Of a stretch of 64,000 nt of DNA, positions 27,530 through 35,643 are shown piece by piece. Position 1 is the first letter of the stretch; each line of letters starts with the position of its first letter. Both the position numbers and the translations under genes were made by a program. Origin of the DNA: an uncultured Lachnospiraceae bacterium (GTDB taxonomy: Bacteria; Bacillota; Clostridia; Lachnospirales; Lachnospiraceae); contig CAMNXA010000010.1 of NCBI GenBank assembly GCA_946566685.1, forward strand, positions 34,504 through 98,503, given 5' to 3'. The notes under the pieces are model-generated. The model was not told where the DNA came from. It saw only the letters and a program-made list of their open reading frames with translations, and searched no databases.

Positions 27530-27703
27530 ATTAGCATTTCCCCAACACAATATATAGGTGTTACATCATGCAATAAGTATAATACATAGTGATATATTGC
27601 ATGATGCGGGCAAATGACTGATACAAAGAGGTATCAAATACAGGTTAGGTATCCCTTTGCGGATACCTTTTATTGTATAGAGAATGCATTTTGGGGTATT
27701 TTT
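27530..27703 (+). promoter_or_regulatory. Structured leader with terminator/antiterminator potential
   Basis: Four foldable elements occur in order. AACAC/GTGTT lies at about 27544-27562. A perfect 12-bp inverted repeat CATCATGCAATA/TATTGCATGATG lies at 27564-27575 and 27595-27606. GATAC-AAAGAG-GTATC lies at about 27620-27634. A terminator-like AGGTATCC/GGATACCT with TTTTATT lies at 27647-27675. The AAAGAGGTATC segment can also pair with GGATACCTTTT, excluding the terminator. It matches no riboswitch core I recognise (not T-box, FMN, TPP, SAM or purine). Confidence 0.55.
27647..27675 (+). terminator. Terminator or attenuator hairpin in the leader
   Basis: AGGTATCC at 27647-27654, loop CTTTGC, GGATACCT at 27661-27668, followed by TTTATTG. 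An 8-bp stem placed 28 bp before the chosen start of the next gene. Confidence 0.6.
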
Positions 27704-28075
27704 ATGAGATTCTACAGTCTGGAACAGACACAAGCCGTAGAGAAACAGGATCTGGAGCAGGATTATAAGGAGAGTCGGGAAATCGGTATCGTCCGCATCG
27801 GCAAAGAACGATTATATTTTCGGCGTATGCGTAAGATTTATTATATTCCTTATGCAGACATCAGGCGGTGTTTCCGCAGGGTGATGCTGGTGCCAGCCAA
27901 GTTATGCTGCGGCCGGGGTGATCTGGAAGTGGAGAATCTGGTGATTTGTACGGACAGGGGAGAGGCGGCACAGATTCAGCTGCCCGGAGCCAAGGCAGGG
28001 AAGATTCTTTTGGAAGAACTTAAAAAACGTCTGCCGGATGCAGAATTTACGCCGCAAAATGCCTCCAAAGAATAA
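27704..28075 (+). CDS. Conserved hypothetical protein upstream of CstA
   Basis: A 123-residue soluble protein I do not recognise by name. It starts MRFYSLEQTQAVEK and contains a basic middle (RRMRKIYYIPYADIRRCFRR), a CC pair near LCCGRG, and a C-terminal amphipathic helix (KAGKILLEELKKRLPD). The open frame extends upstream to 27614, but that part runs through the leader hairpins and has no ribosome site. ATG 27704 has GGGG 7 bp upstream. First gene of the unit leading to the transporter at 28628. Confidence 0.65.
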   Translation: MRFYSLEQTQAVEKQDLEQDYKESREIGIVRIGKERLYFRRMRKIYYIPYADIRRCFRRVMLVPAKLCCGRGDLEVENLVICTDRGEAAQIQLPGAKAGKILLEELKKRLPDAEFTPQNASKE

Positions 28076-28109
28076 GAATAAGTAAGAATATAAGAAATAG
28101 GATAATAAA

Positions 28110-28601
28110 ATGACTGTAAATGAAATCTTAGAAAAACTGCTTCGGTCTTTTCAGGTCTATTATAATGTGAAAAGGGAGGACGTGGAGCCGCTTTTTGTGG
28201 CGGAGGCAGAATTCCATACCCATGACGAACAGTTCTTTCTGGTAAAGAGTGCAGTGCTTGCAGAGGCGGAATCGAGGGAATATATTTATTTCGCCACAGA
28301 ACAATATTTGGATGAAACTTTACTGATGCATCTCGATGAAGCGGCCTGGGGGAGTGGGATGAAGCGTGTAAGGCCTCACAAAGACCACCGCAATACGGAT
28401 GTTTCACTGTTTATTGTGGCAGAGAAGATATCTGAGGAAGCTTTCAGGAAAATTCCAAAGCTCCGCCATTATCAAAGCTACCATCTGGGGTTGCAGGGAT
28501 GGAGCCATTACCGACTGGTTGCTATTGAGCAGGCCTCCGGACGCGCGGTCTATAACCGCTTTGGCCGGAGTTATAAAAAGCTCATTCGCAATATTATTTA
28601 A
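28110..28601 (+). CDS. Conserved hypothetical protein adjacent to CstA
   Basis: A 163-residue soluble protein without a named domain that I recognise. Features: N-terminal helix MTVNEILEKLLRSF, a histidine pair in AEFHTHDEQFFL, a motif MKRVRPHKDHRNTDVSLFIV, and the aromatic LRHYQSYHLGLQGWSHYR. The family appears next to cstA in related genomes, as far as I recall, so a role in transporter regulation is possible. Ribosome site AGGATAA is weak. 26 bp separate it from cstA. Confidence 0.7.
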   Translation: MTVNEILEKLLRSFQVYYNVKREDVEPLFVAEAEFHTHDEQFFLVKSAVLAEAESREYIYFATEQYLDETLLMHLDEAAWGSGMKRVRPHKDHRNTDVSLFIVAEKISEEAFRKIPKLRHYQSYHLGLQGWSHYRLVAIEQASGRAVYNRFGRSYKKLIRNII

Positions 28602-28627
28602 AACCTTAAAGTAAAGGAGAAGGAAAA

Positions 28628-30325
28628 ATGACAGCAATTTTAATCATTCTTGTTGCGATTGTCCTGCTTGTCATAGGGTATGTTGTCTATGGCTCCTGGC
28701 TGGCAAAGCAGTGGGGCGTTGACCCCTCAAGAAAGACTCCCGCAGTAGAGATGGAGGACGGCGTTGACTATGTGGCAGCACCTCCGGCAGTCCTGATGGG
28801 ACACCATTTCTCATCTATTGCAGGCGCAGGTCCAATCAATGGGCCGATTCAGGCTTCCGTATTCGGATGGCTGCCTGTATTTTTATGGTGTATCATCGGT
28901 GGTATCTTCTTTGGCGGACTTCAGGACTTTGGTTCCCTGTTTGCATCTGTTCGTCACGAAGGTAAATCCGTTGGTGAGATCATCAAGGATTCCATGGGTT
29001 CCAGAGCACAGAAGCTTTTTACGATTTTTGCACTGTTAGTGCTGATTCTGGTAATCGCTTCCTTTGTAAACGTTGTGGCGGGTACTTTCTTCACAGCGGA
29101 AGGCGGATTTGGTATTACCACAAGTCCTACCGGTAACCAGACCACAGCGATGATTTCCGTATTGTTCATCGTATTGGCGATTGTGTATGGTATTCTTACC
29201 AACCGTTTCCATGTAGGAACCGTGCCGGCTACGATCGCTGGTGTGATTGGTATCGTGCTGATCGTTGTTCTCGGTCTGAATGTAGGTCTGATCATGGGCC
29301 GTACTGCATGGATCGTGCTGATTGGTGTGTATATCACAGTGGCATCCCTGGTTCCTGTATGGATCCTGTTACAGCCCCGTGACTATCTGTCCAGTTTCTT
29401 ACTGTATGCGATGATGATTGTTGCCCTTTTGGGTATCTTTATGTCGGCATTTACTGGCACAGCAACCTTCACCATTCCGATGTTTACTGGATGGAAGACC
29501 GGTATCGGTACATTGTTCCCGGCATTGTTCATCACAGTGGCCTGCGGTGCATGTTCCGGTTTCCACAGCCTGATTTCTACCGGTACATCTTCCAAGCAGC
29601 TTGATAACGAAGCGCATGCGAAGCCAATCGGATATGGTTCTATGTTGATCGAGTCTGCGCTCGGTATTGTATCTCTGATTGCGGTAGGTATGGTATTTGA
29701 GAAATACACGAGCGGCGAGTTTGGTTCTCCTTCCGCAGCGTTTGCGGCAGGTATCGCAACCATGTTCGGTACAGAGACAAGTGTTGTTTATGGTACGATT
29801 TATGCATTGCTGACACTGGCTGTATCCGTTTTTGCACTGACCAGTCTGGATACAGGTACACGTTTGAGCCGTTTCATGTTCTCAGAGCTGTTCTTAAAGA
29901 AAGATGAGGCAACATATAAGGATGCAGCAGGCGTGCGTAAAGCACTTGCACACCCGCTCGTAGGTACGGCAATCATGGTAATCATTGGCTGCGTACTCGG
30001 CGGTTTGAGCCTGAGCCAGATCTGGGGTCTGTTCGGTGCGGCGAACCAGTTATTGGCAGGTATCGCATTGATGGCAGTCGCAGCTTGGCTTGGCAATGCA
30101 GGGAAGAACAACAAGATGTTCTATGTGCCTATGGTATTTATGCTGGCAGCAACATTGACCAGTCTGGTCATCACAGTAAAGAATAAACTTGTCATGATCG
30201 GCGGCGGTGCGGCAGCATGGGGCGACTGGTTCCAGCTCGTCTTTGCAGCAGCGATGGCAGTATTGGCAGTGATCCTGGTAATCGAAGGCTTCCAGACACT
30301 GTTCATGAAGAAAAAATCTGCATAA
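28628..30325 (+). CDS. cstA: Carbon starvation protein A (CstA) family transporter
   Basis: A 565-residue inner membrane permease with about 14-15 hydrophobic helices. Seen: the N-terminal CstA signature DYVAAPPAVLMGHHFSSIAG, GPINGPIQA, and ACGACSGFHSLISTGTSSKQL. Family knowledge: CstA/BtsT proteins import pyruvate or peptides under nutrient limitation. Codon usage is that of a highly expressed gene (many GGT/CGT). AAAGGAGAAGG ribosome site; strong terminator downstream. Confidence 0.95.
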   Translation: MTAILIILVAIVLLVIGYVVYGSWLAKQWGVDPSRKTPAVEMEDGVDYVAAPPAVLMGHHFSSIAGAGPINGPIQASVFGWLPVFLWCIIGGIFFGGLQDFGSLFASVRHEGKSVGEIIKDSMGSRAQKLFTIFALLVLILVIASFVNVVAGTFFTAEGGFGITTSPTGNQTTAMISVLFIVLAIVYGILTNRFHVGTVPATIAGVIGIVLIVVLGLNVGLIMGRTAWIVLIGVYITVASLVPVWILLQPRDYLSSFLLYAMMIVALLGIFMSAFTGTATFTIPMFTGWKTGIGTLFPALFITVACGACSGFHSLISTGTSSKQLDNEAHAKPIGYGSMLIESALGIVSLIAVGMVFEKYTSGEFGSPSAAFAAGIATMFGTETSVVYGTIYALLTLAVSVFALTSLDTGTRLSRFMFSELFLKKDEATYKDAAGVRKALAHPLVGTAIMVIIGCVLGGLSLSQIWGLFGAANQLLAGIALMAVAAWLGNAGKNNKMFYVPMVFMLAATLTSLVITVKNKLVMIGGGAAAWGDWFQLVFAAAMAVLAVILVIEGFQTLFMKKKSA

Positions 30326-30355
30326 GATACATAGTATATAAGTAAAGTGCAAAAG

Positions 30356-30396
30356 CAGCCTCTTATCATATTATATTGGTAAGAGGCTGTTTTTTA
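30356..30396 (+). terminator. Intrinsic terminator after cstA
   Basis: CAGCCTCTTA at 30356-30365 pairs with TAAGAGGCTG at 30380-30389, followed by a run of seven T. Perfect 10-bp stem. Confidence 0.9.
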
Positions 30397-30421
30397 AGAG
30401 AAAGATCGAGGGTAATCGAAT

Positions 30422-32083
30422 ATGTATAAAAATAAGAAACTGCTGTCTGTTTTTGTATCCGGGATAAGTCTTTTCCTGCTTCTTTTTTTCAGCGGTTTTG
30501 CTGGTGGACAGGTCTATGCAAAAGAGTGCGGTGACCTGATGGAAGATGTGGAATATGAAGAGGGAGAACCAGTTCATCCGGAAGGGGATGTGACTTTGAC
30601 GGAGGATTACACTCTGCCGGAGAATACATATCTGAACTGGTATGGCGGCAGCCTGACAATTGCTTCCGGTGTGACGCTCACGATACCAGAGGACAGCTTT
30701 CTCAATGTAAGCAGCCCGGGAGAGTGCTTTACGGTAGAAGAGGGGGCGTGTATTCGGATAGAGGGTGCACCGAAGGTTAACGAGGAAGAAGAAGGCAATC
30801 CGGTCTGCCATCTGCTTGTATATGCTTCAGAGACAAGGATTGACGGGACGATTGAGAGTGAGAACGCCGGTCTGGTATGTATGGTGAATAAAACATATCT
30901 GAATGGCACAATCCATGCGGTACAGCAGTTTCTTATGACAGACCAGTGTCAGGTTTATATTACCGGCGGAGAGTATAGATCGGGGAAGATGCCGATGAAG
31001 GAAGTATATACGGATTATTATGAGAGCGTGGTGGAGATAAGCGGCGGACGTTTTACAAGCGATAAGCTGAAAGGATATCTTAAGCCTGAGTATGCCCTCA
31101 TCAAACAGGAAGACGGCATGTATGAGGCTGTCATGAGAGTGGAAGATATACAGATAGAAGAACATGCGGCAACGGCAGGCACTGTCTCGGAGCCTGATAG
31201 TATCAAAGAAAAAGCCAGTGGAATTTGGGAATATGCCAAAGGTCTTTTTGAAGAAGCCAAACAGGACAGTATTCAGGGAGATGGTTCCTGGGTAAATGGC
31301 GATATTGTGGTAGTGATATTGTGTGTGGCAGTGGTGGTGATTTCCCTGCTTCTTATAGTCATTGATTTTATCCGTTCTCCCCTCAAAAAGAAATTTAAGA
31401 TTTTGATGGAACTGATAATTGCAGTCGGTGTTGTGGGAGGCGGCATTTTGTTTCTCTGGAATCAGGTACAGAAGGAACAGCATTTGCAGGCAGAAGAAAA
31501 ATATGCAGATTATGAAAAGACAGTCGTTCCGGCAGCCGTACAGTTACAAAATGATAAGGCTGAGCTGGATGGTCTGGAAGTTTATCCGGAAGGATTGTAT
31601 CTGGTGGGAAAGGATTTGGAGCCGGGCACCTATTTTTTTGAATCCAATGATCCCGTGTATGGTGTAGATAAAAGACCTGTCTATTATGTATATAGCAGTG
31701 ATATGCCTGATTTTAGGGATAAGGAAGTAGGGGCATGGATTAAACGCTCCTATCTGGAATTGAGAGAGGGACGTTACATTCGGGTAATAGGCGCCAATTT
31801 TATCAAGGCGGGTGAACAACCGGTTTATGCGGGAGAGGAAAAGGAGGGTGCACATATTTATCCGGCAGGAGAGTATCTTGTAGGATATGATATTGCCCCC
31901 GGTACCTATCAAATGACAATCGAACCCTATAATATCATGATTACTGACCGGGATTTAGATGACAAGAAAATGAATTTTACAGAATATGATGGCATAAACT
32001 ATGAAGGTGGGCCTGTGGAGATCACATTAAAGGAAGGGCAGCATCTGTATGTATCAGTGGAGACAGTTTTGAAGTTAGAGTAA
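30422..32083 (+). CDS. Secreted/membrane protein with PGTY repeats
   Basis: A 553-residue protein of unknown function. Signal peptide at residues 1-35 (cleavage probably after VYA). An extracellular beta-rich region, about 40-235, looks like a solenoid (LTIASGVTLTI, ITGGEYRSG). Two membrane helices lie at about 294-317 and 327-347. The C-terminal part carries two similar modules about 92 residues apart, YPEGLYLVGKDLEPGTYFF from about 388 and YPAGEYLVGYDIAPGTYQM from about 480. With an even number of helices after cleavage, both regions should lie on the same side, outside. Follows the cstA terminator. Confidence 0.75.
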   Translation: MYKNKKLLSVFVSGISLFLLLFFSGFAGGQVYAKECGDLMEDVEYEEGEPVHPEGDVTLTEDYTLPENTYLNWYGGSLTIASGVTLTIPEDSFLNVSSPGECFTVEEGACIRIEGAPKVNEEEEGNPVCHLLVYASETRIDGTIESENAGLVCMVNKTYLNGTIHAVQQFLMTDQCQVYITGGEYRSGKMPMKEVYTDYYESVVEISGGRFTSDKLKGYLKPEYALIKQEDGMYEAVMRVEDIQIEEHAATAGTVSEPDSIKEKASGIWEYAKGLFEEAKQDSIQGDGSWVNGDIVVVILCVAVVVISLLLIVIDFIRSPLKKKFKILMELIIAVGVVGGGILFLWNQVQKEQHLQAEEKYADYEKTVVPAAVQLQNDKAELDGLEVYPEGLYLVGKDLEPGTYFFESNDPVYGVDKRPVYYVYSSDMPDFRDKEVGAWIKRSYLELREGRYIRVIGANFIKAGEQPVYAGEEKEGAHIYPAGEYLVGYDIAPGTYQMTIEPYNIMITDRDLDDKKMNFTEYDGINYEGGPVEITLKEGQHLYVSVETVLKLE

Positions 32084-32165
32084 TAGAAGATAAGTACGGG
32101 ATTTCTGGCAATTGTATGAAAGATGACAATAATTATACATATTCACATGCAATATATCGTTTTAC

Positions 32166-32194
32166 TTGCTTTTTTTGTGCAAATTATATATAAT
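32166..32194 (+). promoter_or_regulatory. Candidate promoter of the cytidylate kinase-like gene
   Basis: TTGCTT at 32166-32171, TATAAT at 32189-32194, spacer 17 bp; 48 bp before the start codon at 32242. Confidence 0.65.
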
Positions 32195-32241
32195 TATATA
32201 TAAAGATATTCCGAGAGATAAACAGAAAGGGGTAGTTCAGT

Positions 32242-32868
32242 ATGAATACTATTATTACAATTGGTCGTCAGTTTGGTTCCGGCGGTCGTGAGATTGGTAA
32301 AAAAGTAGCAGAATATTTTGGGATTAAGTTTTACGACAAGGATCTTTTGACAAGAGCAGCGAAGGAGAGCGGTTTTTGTGAAGAGATGATACAGAGTCAT
32401 GATGAGCGGCCGACCAATTCTTTCCTTTATAATCTGGTCATGGATACGTATTCGTTCGGATATAATTCTTCCTCCTTTGTGGATATGCCCATCAGCCATA
32501 AGGTGTTTCTCGCACAGTTTGATACCATCAAAAAGATTGCCAGTGAAGGGCCCTGCGTGATTGTTGGCAGATGCGCAGATTATGCGCTCCATGATTATCA
32601 GAACTGCCTGCATCTTTTTATTCATGCGGATGAAAAGAGCAAGATCAAACGTATCATGGAACGTTTTGAAGATGTCAATACGGAACAGAAAGCCATCGAT
32701 ATGATGAATAAAAAGGATAAGCAGCGTCAGAGTTATTATAACTACTATTCCTCCAAGAAATGGGGGCGTGTTGACAGTTATGATCTGTCCATTAACAGTG
32801 GTGTTCTTGGCATCGATGGTTCTGTCAAACTAATCTCTCAATTTGTTGAGGATTTTGAAAATCGGTAA
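32242..32868 (+). CDS. Cytidylate kinase-like family protein
   Basis: A 208-residue P-loop protein (PF13189-type). ITIGRQFGSGGREIGKKVAEYFGIKFYDKDLL gives an N-terminal phosphate loop (GSGGREIGK) and the YDKDLL motif that differs from true Cmk. Later VIVGRCADYAL, LHLFIHA and DKQRQSYYNYYS fit the nucleoside-kinase fold. Substrate unknown; it is not the essential Cmk. AAAGGGG ribosome site. Ends 2 bp before dispersed repeat copy 3. Confidence 0.85.
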   Translation: MNTIITIGRQFGSGGREIGKKVAEYFGIKFYDKDLLTRAAKESGFCEEMIQSHDERPTNSFLYNLVMDTYSFGYNSSSFVDMPISHKVFLAQFDTIKKIASEGPCVIVGRCADYALHDYQNCLHLFIHADEKSKIKRIMERFEDVNTEQKAIDMMNKKDKQRQSYYNYYSSKKWGRVDSYDLSINSGVLGIDGSVKLISQFVEDFENR

Positions 32869-32869
32869 T

Positions 32870-32922
32870 AAAAGTAATTTGCCTCGCAAATAACTTTGCG
32901 AGATCCGCTTTGCGGCCTCGGA
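32870..32922 (+). repeat. Dispersed double-hairpin repeat, copy 3
   Basis: Full-length copy beginning AAAAGTAATTTGCCTCGCAA, with the second arm GAGATCCGC-TTT-GCGGCCTC. Immediately follows the stop of the cytidylate kinase-like gene in the sense orientation. Confidence 0.8.
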
Positions 32923-32942
32923 TAGGCTGTTATGTTAGCTTT

Positions 32943-32990
32943 CAAACTCTCCCTGGAATCATTCTCTGGATGATTTTAGGGAGTTTTGTT
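32943..32990 (+). terminator. Intrinsic terminator after the cytidylate kinase-like gene
   Basis: AAACTCTCCCT pairs with AGGGAGTTTT, and inside it GAATCAT pairs with ATGATTT; TTTTGTTTG follows. Lies 20 bp after repeat copy 3. The region from here to 33149 shows no gene. Confidence 0.65.
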
Positions 32991-33149
32991 TGTGGGAATG
33001 AAATTACGTGAGAATGCGATCTGACTGAAAATCATTTGAAAAATGGTCTTTAGGGGGTTGAGAGCGATATATAACTATGCGCAAAAGCCACGTTTAACGA
33101 ATAGTTGCAAAAGAATATCAGTTAACATAATATATATATTTCTGTATCA

Positions 33150-33380
33150 TTATTTCCCACGGCGCTCCCTGTAATCTTCAGAACTGTTATATTTGGTAAT
33201 ATAGGTCTGATAATCATTCTGTTTATTACGCAGTTCCCTGTGTGTTCTCACACGATGATATGATTCATGATAATCCCTTACAAAATTGATATCAGATGCC
33301 TTGTTTTGTTTCGCTTTGTGACGCATATATACATAGATAATGATCACAAAAATTGCTGTTAATATGAATACACCAATCAT
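33150..33380 (-). CDS. Small single-helix membrane protein
   Basis: A 76-residue protein: one N-terminal membrane helix (MIGVFILTAIFVIIIYVYM), then a basic, tyrosine-rich cytoplasmic tail containing HESYHRVRTHRELR. No recognised domain. It follows the AI-2E permease gene by 16 bp on the same strand and is probably co-transcribed with it. Confidence 0.65.
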   Translation of the reverse strand: MIGVFILTAIFVIIIYVYMRHKAKQNKASDINFVRDYHESYHRVRTHRELRNKQNDYQTYITKYNSSEDYRERRGK

Positions 33381-33396
33381 GTTTTACTTTCCTGTT

Positions 33397-34725
33397 TTAT
33401 TTGTCAGCTTCCTTGTCAGTATTGTTATTGGCGGCTGTCAATTTAGCGAATACTGATCTGGATTTTTTCTTTTCTTTAACCGGAGGCACATATTCGGTAA
33501 AGACCATGGATTCATCGATTTGGCCAACGGTCATATATGGTTGAATCTCTATTGGCAGGTCTTTTTTATGAAGAAGCCGGTTGACGACAGATTTAATTGC
33601 GGCATAGATCACAGCAAAAATGGGCACGCCGACAACCATGCCTAAGACGCCAAATAAGCCGCTGAATACAGTGATCGCAAAGATAACCCAAAAACCGGAT
33701 AATCCCGTAGAATCTCCCAGAATCTTGGGACCCAGGATATTCCCGTCAAACTGCTGGATGACAAGAATCAAAATAATGAAATACAGTGCCTGTATCGGAT
33801 CCACCATCAGGACTAACAGCGCGCTTGGAATCCCGCCAATCCAGGGGCCAAAGAATGGAATTACATTTGTAACGCCAACGATCACGCTGACAAGGATTGC
33901 ATAAGGTGTTCCAATAATGTTGGTACAGATAAAACAGATGATACCGATAATAATGGAATCCACAATCTTTCCGCCGATAAATCCGATAAATGTGCTGTGG
34001 ATAAAGCGGAAATTAGAAATCAATTCATTACCGCCCTTGCGGTCAAACAGCGCGTAGGCAATTTTCTTAGCCTGTCCGGCAAATTTCTCTTTGCTGCCAA
34101 GGACATAGATAGAGATGATAAATCCAATGACAAAGTTCCACAATGCCCTAAAGACACCGATAACGCTTAAGGAAAGTGTCTTGATCAACTCATTGATGTG
34201 CGGAAGCAGATTGGTATTGACATAGTCTACTATTTTAGCGGAATACTGATTGATCAGCTGATTGACAGCCACTTCCAGATCCGGATTATCCTTGATGAGA
34301 CCCAGGGCCCAGTTAGTAAGATTGTTAACATAGACTGGCATCTGGAAAATAATACTCTGTACGCTGCGGATTACTTCCGGAATGATCAGGCCGAAAAACT
34401 CATATAAAACAACAAGAATCAATACAAGCGTAAGCAAAATGGACATGGCCCGCATACGGCGTTTGCTCTTTGGGGTCATGGGTATTTTCGCTTTCAGATA
34501 AACTGGCTTAATGATACAGTTTTCTATTTTATTTAAGACAGGCGTGATCAGATATGCCAGAACAAAACCATCGATAATGGGCATGGAAATATTGATGATC
34601 TTGCGGATACCGCCGGTAAAACTTGAGGGGTGAAACAATACGTAATAAAATAAGATACTACAGGCGATTACCAGAAATGCCGTAATTCCCCAATAAAGAT
34701 ATTTTCTGTTAAATTTGAACTTCAT
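33397..34725 (-). CDS. AI-2E family transporter
   Basis: A 442-residue permease (PF01594). About eight hydrophobic segments, with the family core GGKIVDSIIIGIICF, VTNVIPFFGPWIGGIPSALLV and QQFDGNILGPKILGDSTGLSGFWV. Family members range from autoinducer-2 exporters to sodium/proton antiporters, so the substrate is open. A TTG at 34731 is in frame; ATG 34725 with TGAGG upstream is preferred. Own divergent promoter. Confidence 0.92.
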   Translation of the reverse strand: MKFKFNRKYLYWGITAFLVIACSILFYYVLFHPSSFTGGIRKIINISMPIIDGFVLAYLITPVLNKIENCIIKPVYLKAKIPMTPKSKRRMRAMSILLTLVLILVVLYEFFGLIIPEVIRSVQSIIFQMPVYVNNLTNWALGLIKDNPDLEVAVNQLINQYSAKIVDYVNTNLLPHINELIKTLSLSVIGVFRALWNFVIGFIISIYVLGSKEKFAGQAKKIAYALFDRKGGNELISNFRFIHSTFIGFIGGKIVDSIIIGIICFICTNIIGTPYAILVSVIVGVTNVIPFFGPWIGGIPSALLVLMVDPIQALYFIILILVIQQFDGNILGPKILGDSTGLSGFWVIFAITVFSGLFGVLGMVVGVPIFAVIYAAIKSVVNRLLHKKDLPIEIQPYMTVGQIDESMVFTEYVPPVKEKKKSRSVFAKLTAANNNTDKEADK

Positions 34726-34774
34726 GTGCAAAACCTCATGTTGTATTTTTATTATATTCTAAGTCTTTGCGTCT

Positions 34775-34803
34775 ATTATAACATCTTTTTGGATTCTGCC
34801 CAA
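34775..34803 (-). promoter_or_regulatory. Promoter of the AI-2E transporter gene
   Basis: On the minus strand TTGGGC (34803-34798), 17-bp spacer, TATAAT (34780-34775). Confidence 0.6.
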
Positions 34804-34869
34804 TAGAATTTTGCTGAATAAAATCATAAAAATTTAATGCCAAGTGATGAAATACTTTGTATAATGGAT

Positions 34870-34898
34870 TTGACAGTTTTTTGCGGTATCATTAATAT
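34870..34898 (+). promoter_or_regulatory. Promoter of the TtcA-like gene
   Basis: Perfect TTGACA at 34870-34875, 17-bp spacer, TAATAT at 34893-34898; only about 20 bp to the ATG at 34918, so the leader is very short. Confidence 0.6.
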
Positions 34899-34917
34899 TA
34901 TATGTTGAGGTGTTTCC

Positions 34918-35643
34918 ATGAAATTGCAACAGGTGTTGAGCCTTACCAGAAAGGCCATAGATGATTATCATATGATCGATCCCGGAGACAAAATAGCGGT
35001 CGGTATTTCCGGCGGCAAGGACAGTCTCACACTGCTCTATGCTTTGCAGGGGCTCAGACGCTTCTATCCTGCTTCTTTTGAACTGTGTGCAGTCACTGTG
35101 GATCTGGGATTTGGGAATCTGAATCTCAGCCAGATTGAAGAACTATGCAGAACCTTGGATGTGGAGTATCATATTATCAGGACAGATATCGCGAAGATCA
35201 TTTTTGAGGATCGGCAGGAATCAAATCCCTGTTCCCTATGTGCCAAAATGCGTAAAGGGGCCCTGAATGATGCCATGAAGGCGACCGGTTGTAATAAAGT
35301 GGCATACGCGCATCATAAGGACGATGTGGTGGAGACTATGATGATGTCATTGATTTATGAGGGACGATTCCATACATTCCGTCCCGTCACTTATTTAGAC
35401 CGCACACAGATTACAGTGATAAGACCCTTGATTTACATGAATGAGGCGGATGTGATCGGTTTTGTAAAAAAGAATGATGTGCCGGTGGTAAAAAGTCCCT
35501 GCCCTGCGGATGGACATACAAAGCGGGAATATGTAAAAGAACTGGTACGGGAGATCAACCGGGAGGCGCCTGGAGTCAAAGAACGCATGTTCACTGCCAT
35601 TACCAGTGGTAAAATCGAAGGATGGGAAACAAGATGGATGTAA
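34918..35643 (+). CDS. TtcA/TtuA-family tRNA thiolation protein
   Basis: A 241-residue PP-loop ATPase. SGGKDSLTLLYAL at about residues 30-42 is the pyrophosphate loop; NPCSLCAKMRKG gives the paired cysteines that hold an iron-sulfur cluster; HHKDDVVETMMMSLIYEG and SPCPADGHTKRE follow. Family members adenylate and thiolate tRNA (2-thiocytidine at C32 for TtcA). The specific tRNA position is not deducible. Ends overlapping the recombinase gene. Confidence 0.88.
   Translation: MKLQQVLSLTRKAIDDYHMIDPGDKIAVGISGGKDSLTLLYALQGLRRFYPASFELCAVTVDLGFGNLNLSQIEELCRTLDVEYHIIRTDIAKIIFEDRQESNPCSLCAKMRKGALNDAMKATGCNKVAYAHHKDDVVETMMMSLIYEGRFHTFRPVTYLDRTQITVIRPLIYMNEADVIGFVKKNDVPVVKSPCPADGHTKREYVKELVREINREAPGVKERMFTAITSGKIEGWETRWM

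Noticed and set aside
27614..27703. N-terminal extension of the 123-residue protein
   Set aside because: It runs through paired leader elements, including a terminator hairpin, and lacks a ribosome site.
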